This document shows positions 5,498 to 7,087 of a stretch of DNA of 7,087 nucleotides, one piece after another. Where the stretch lies: positions 1 to 7,087 of the forward strand of contig JAQGIN010000512.1 in NCBI GenBank assembly GCA_028291125.1, written 5' to 3'. Under the pieces are notes generated by a model. It searched no databases, was not told the DNA's origin, and was given only the letters and a program-made list of their open reading frames with translations. The DNA is from Caulobacter sp. (GTDB lineage: Bacteria; Pseudomonadota; Alphaproteobacteria; Caulobacterales; Caulobacteraceae). The translations under genes and the position numbers were made by a program. The first letter of the stretch is position 1. Each line of letters starts with the position of its first letter.

Positions 5498-5552
5498 GGA
5501 TCGTCCTGGATTGCGGTGAGGACGCTCCTGGCGCCCGCCCGAAGGACGATCC
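5498..5552 (-). promoter_or_regulatory. Leader inverted repeat that would hide the VOC ribosome-binding site
   Basis: On the minus strand, GGATCGTCCT (5552-5543) and AGGACGATCC (5507-5498) are a perfect 10-bp inverted repeat with a 35-nt loop. The second arm contains the only Shine-Dalgarno-like AGGA and ends 1 nt before the ATG at 5496. The loop also holds AGGAGCGTCCT, whose CGTCCT could pair instead with AGGACG of the second arm. Both foldings cover the ribosome-binding site. The pairing is seen in sequence; a regulatory role is inferred. Confidence 0.45.
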
Positions 5553-5598
5553 ATCCTCGGCTCTCCCGACAGCGCCAATCCAATTTCCCGGATCGCCC

Positions 5599-6162
5599 TC
5601 AGTCCGCGTAGAGCTTCAGCGCCTCGAGGCACAGCTCCAGGCCGGTGAGGTCGTAGAACGGCGATGGGGTCACCACGACGAACAATCGCCGGGCCTCGGC
5701 CCACAGCATCACCGTCTCGGGCAGGCCGAAGTCCTCGATCAGACAGCCCTCACCGTCGCGCCAGACGCCGGTCTCGTCGCGCTCGGCCCCGACCAGGGCC
5801 TCGACCCGATCGACATATTCGGCCTGGGTCTCGCTGGCGATGTTGAGATAGGCCAGGACCGGCCGGCCAAGACCGGCCAGCACCCCGGCCTCGAAGGCGG
5901 CGGCGGTGTCGCAGGACGGGCCCCGCCAAGGGGTCAGGTTGATGACGCCGGCGTCGGCCTGCCGCAGTTGCGACATCCGCGCCGCATAGAGTTCGCGAGC
6001 CTGGATCTCCGAGGCGTCCTCGTCGCCGGCCGCGCCGGGGGCCGGGGTCAGGCCGGTGAAGCCGACTTCGGCGCAGGCGGCCCTTTGCCGGGCGGCTTGG
6101 GCCTGAGCCTCGGGAAGCCAGGGTTCGGGGCCGGCGAGCCAGATGGAACGGACAGGGCGCAT
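5599..6162 (-). CDS. Nucleoside 2-deoxyribosyltransferase-like protein
   Basis: A 187-residue protein of the nucleoside 2-deoxyribosyltransferase fold (PF05014). Family enzymes transfer or hydrolyse the N-glycosidic bond of deoxynucleosides or nucleotides through a Glu nucleophile. Visible are IWLAGPEPWLP (7-17), D70 in QADAGVINLTPWRGPSCD, D85 and the probable nucleophile E91 in AAAFEAG (the D-to-E spacing of six matches the family), and GRPVLAYLN (99-107). The N-terminal family Tyr (IYLAGP) is Trp here (W8). It is soluble with no signal peptide. ATG at 6162 has only AAGG 4 nt upstream. It is divergent from the CAP gene and upstream of the VOC gene. Neighbours give no nucleoside-salvage context, so transferase versus hydrolase activity is open. 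Confidence 0.85.
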   Translation of the reverse strand: MRPVRSIWLAGPEPWLPEAQAQAARQRAACAEVGFTGLTPAPGAAGDEDASEIQARELYAARMSQLRQADAGVINLTPWRGPSCDTAAAFEAGVLAGLGRPVLAYLNIASETQAEYVDRVEALVGAERDETGVWRDGEGCLIEDFGLPETVMLWAEARRLFVVVTPSPFYDLTGLELCLEALKLYAD

Positions 6163-6200
6163 GGAGCCTTTGAGCTGGGGTTCGAGGGGTCGATGTCGAT

Positions 6201-6220
6201 CAATCTAAGGCAATCTAAGG
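6201..6220 (+). repeat. Tandem 10-bp duplication carrying the CAP ribosome-binding site
   Basis: CAATCTAAGG occurs twice in exact tandem (6201-6210 and 6211-6220). Each copy contains TAAGG; the second copy ends 5 nt before the ATG at 6226 and is well placed as a Shine-Dalgarno sequence. Confidence 0.85.
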
Positions 6221-6225
6221 CCACG

Positions 6226-7020
6226 ATGACGCAAATCCACCGTCGAACCTTGCTGGCCGTCCCGGCGATGCTGCTGGCCGGTCGCGCCCTGGCCGCCCCC
6301 GCCTCGCCCTGGCTGACCTATGAGCGGCGGTTGCGCGGCCGATTGTCCGACGAGGGCGGCGGCGGCTTCGACCAGGACTTCGAGGCCGACCTGTTCGACC
6401 TCACCAACCTGTTCCGCGAAAAGCAGGGTCGTCAGCCGCTGGCCTGGGACGCCGGCCTGGCCCGGGCGGCGCGGGCCCATGCCGCCGACATGGCCGCCCG
6501 CGACAGCTTCGAGCACCTGACGCCGGAAGGCTTCGGCCCCGCCGCCCGGGTCGGGCTGCTGGCCCGCGACCTGATCGGCGCGGCCGGCGAGAACATCGCC
6601 GTGCGCCGCAACGCCCGCGCTCCGGCCACGCCACCGCAGATCATGCAGCAATGGCGCGACAGCCCCGACCACCGCGCCAACATGCTGACCCCAGGTTTCA
6701 CCCATGCCGGTCTTGGCCTGGTGCAGTTGGGCGGCGAAGTGGTGGCGGTGGGGGTCTATGCCGAGGTCTCGGCCCGGCTGGCGCGGCCGGCGCCGCTGCG
6801 GGTGGCGGGCGTCGAGCCCATCGCCGCAGCCCTGGCCGAGGCGACGCCGCCGATCACCCAGTTCTCGGTCTCCGATCCCGGCGGCGAGGCCCTGACCACC
6901 ACCTATGTCGAAGGCCGCGCCGTCATCTTGCCGCCGGGGGCCTGGCAGTCGCGGCCGCATCTGCCGTCGGGCCCGCGCCGCTACCAGGTGGCCTGGGGGC
7001 CGGTGTTCGTGCTGGGGTGA
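6226..7020 (+). CDS. Exported CAP/SCP-domain protein
   Basis: A 264-residue secreted protein. Residues 1-23 form a signal peptide with a twin arginine (HRRTLLAVPAMLLAGRALA, cleavage near ALA-AP), so Tat export is possible though the RR motif is only partial. The CAP domain (PF00188) spans about 58-180: LFDLTNLFREKQGRQPLAWD, ARAHAADMAARDSFEHLTPEG with H97, GENI with E122, WRDSPDHRANML (143-154), and HAGLGLV with H160. The conserved His and Glu of the CAP cavity are present. Bacterial CAP proteins are periplasmic or secreted, with no general activity known. About 80 C-terminal residues match no domain I recognise. The ATG at 6226 is preferred because TAAGG lies 5 nt upstream and the signal peptide then starts naturally; an in-frame ATG at 6193 would add 11 residues. 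Confidence 0.88.
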   Translation: MTQIHRRTLLAVPAMLLAGRALAAPASPWLTYERRLRGRLSDEGGGGFDQDFEADLFDLTNLFREKQGRQPLAWDAGLARAARAHAADMAARDSFEHLTPEGFGPAARVGLLARDLIGAAGENIAVRRNARAPATPPQIMQQWRDSPDHRANMLTPGFTHAGLGLVQLGGEVVAVGVYAEVSARLARPAPLRVAGVEPIAAALAEATPPITQFSVSDPGGEALTTTYVEGRAVILPPGAWQSRPHLPSGPRRYQVAWGPVFVLG

Positions 7021-7052
7021 GGCGGCCGCGTCCCTCGAAAGACGCATCGCGC

Positions 7053-7087
7053 CTATCGGTCGATGGCCGCCTGCCGCATCAGGCGCG
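7053..7087 (-). CDS. Possible C-terminal tail of a gene entering from the right edge
   Basis: On the minus strand a frame comes in from the right edge and reads RLMRQAAIDR before TAG at 7055-7053. The visible codons are plausible for a real gene end converging on the CAP gene, leaving 32 bp between the two stops. Ten codons are too few for identification, and the call is tentative. Confidence 0.3.
   Translation of the reverse strand, partial: RLMRQAAIDR

Noticed and set aside
5497..5583. N-terminal extension of the VOC protein to 5583
   Set aside because: The 29 residues are Arg-rich and unlike the family, and the domain starts directly at the ATG at 5496.
4990..7020. 676-codon plus-strand open frame ending with the CAP domain
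   Set aside because: Only its last part is real. Upstream of about 6193 it is antisense to two recognisable minus-strand genes, so it is not a giant fusion; the CAP gene has its own signal peptide and ribosome-binding site.
7021..7071. GGCGGCC (7021-7027) with GGCCGCC (7065-7071) as a terminator stem
   Set aside because: The 37-nt loop and lack of a T tract make it indistinguishable from chance in GC-rich DNA.

Overview
The window is a high-GC chromosomal segment of an alphaproteobacterium, most like Caulobacterales (Caulobacter or Phenylobacterium type). This rests on GC-rich third codon positions, a fumC promoter candidate fitting the Caulobacter housekeeping pattern, and the gene set. It is inference; no rRNA, tRNA or named marker is present to fix the genus. 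Coding density is very high, gaps are short, and no insertion sequence, CRISPR array or RNA gene was found.

Layout, left to right. On the minus strand are an unidentified gene cut by the left edge (1-158) and a YbjQ-family gene (164-484). A 115-bp divergent promoter region separates these from fumC (600-1991, +), which ends in a clear intrinsic terminator (2014-2041). Directly behind the terminator sits a CcdA/CcdB-type toxin-antitoxin pair (2059-2601, +). It converges, with only 6 bp between stop codons, on a minus-strand pair: a polyprenyl diphosphate synthase (3026-4036) followed by a YccF membrane protein (2608-3006). The synthase is divergent from a tRNA1(Val)-type N6-adenine methyltransferase (4188-4934, +), and both genes begin with TTG. 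A REP-like palindrome (4970-4994) lies between the methyltransferase and a minus-strand pair, a VOC/PhnB-like protein (5020-5496) downstream of a nucleoside 2-deoxyribosyltransferase-like protein (5599-6162). Last comes an exported CAP/SCP-domain protein (6226-7020, +), then ten codons of what may be a gene entering from the right edge (minus).

Functionally this is mainly housekeeping: the TCA cycle (fumarase), the ubiquinone side chain (polyprenyl synthase) and probable tRNA modification, interspersed with small conserved accessory proteins. The genes do not form one pathway. The accessory element is the ccdAB pair. Its toxin gene is visibly poorer in GC than its surroundings, and its toxin lacks the Trp that the F-plasmid toxin uses to poison gyrase.

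I do not see a convincing wholly new system. The points most worth a second look are the CcdB C-terminus, the nested palindrome between fumC and ccdA, a 10-bp inverted repeat that would hide the ribosome-binding site of the VOC gene, and the 10-bp tandem duplication carrying the ribosome-binding site of the CAP gene.
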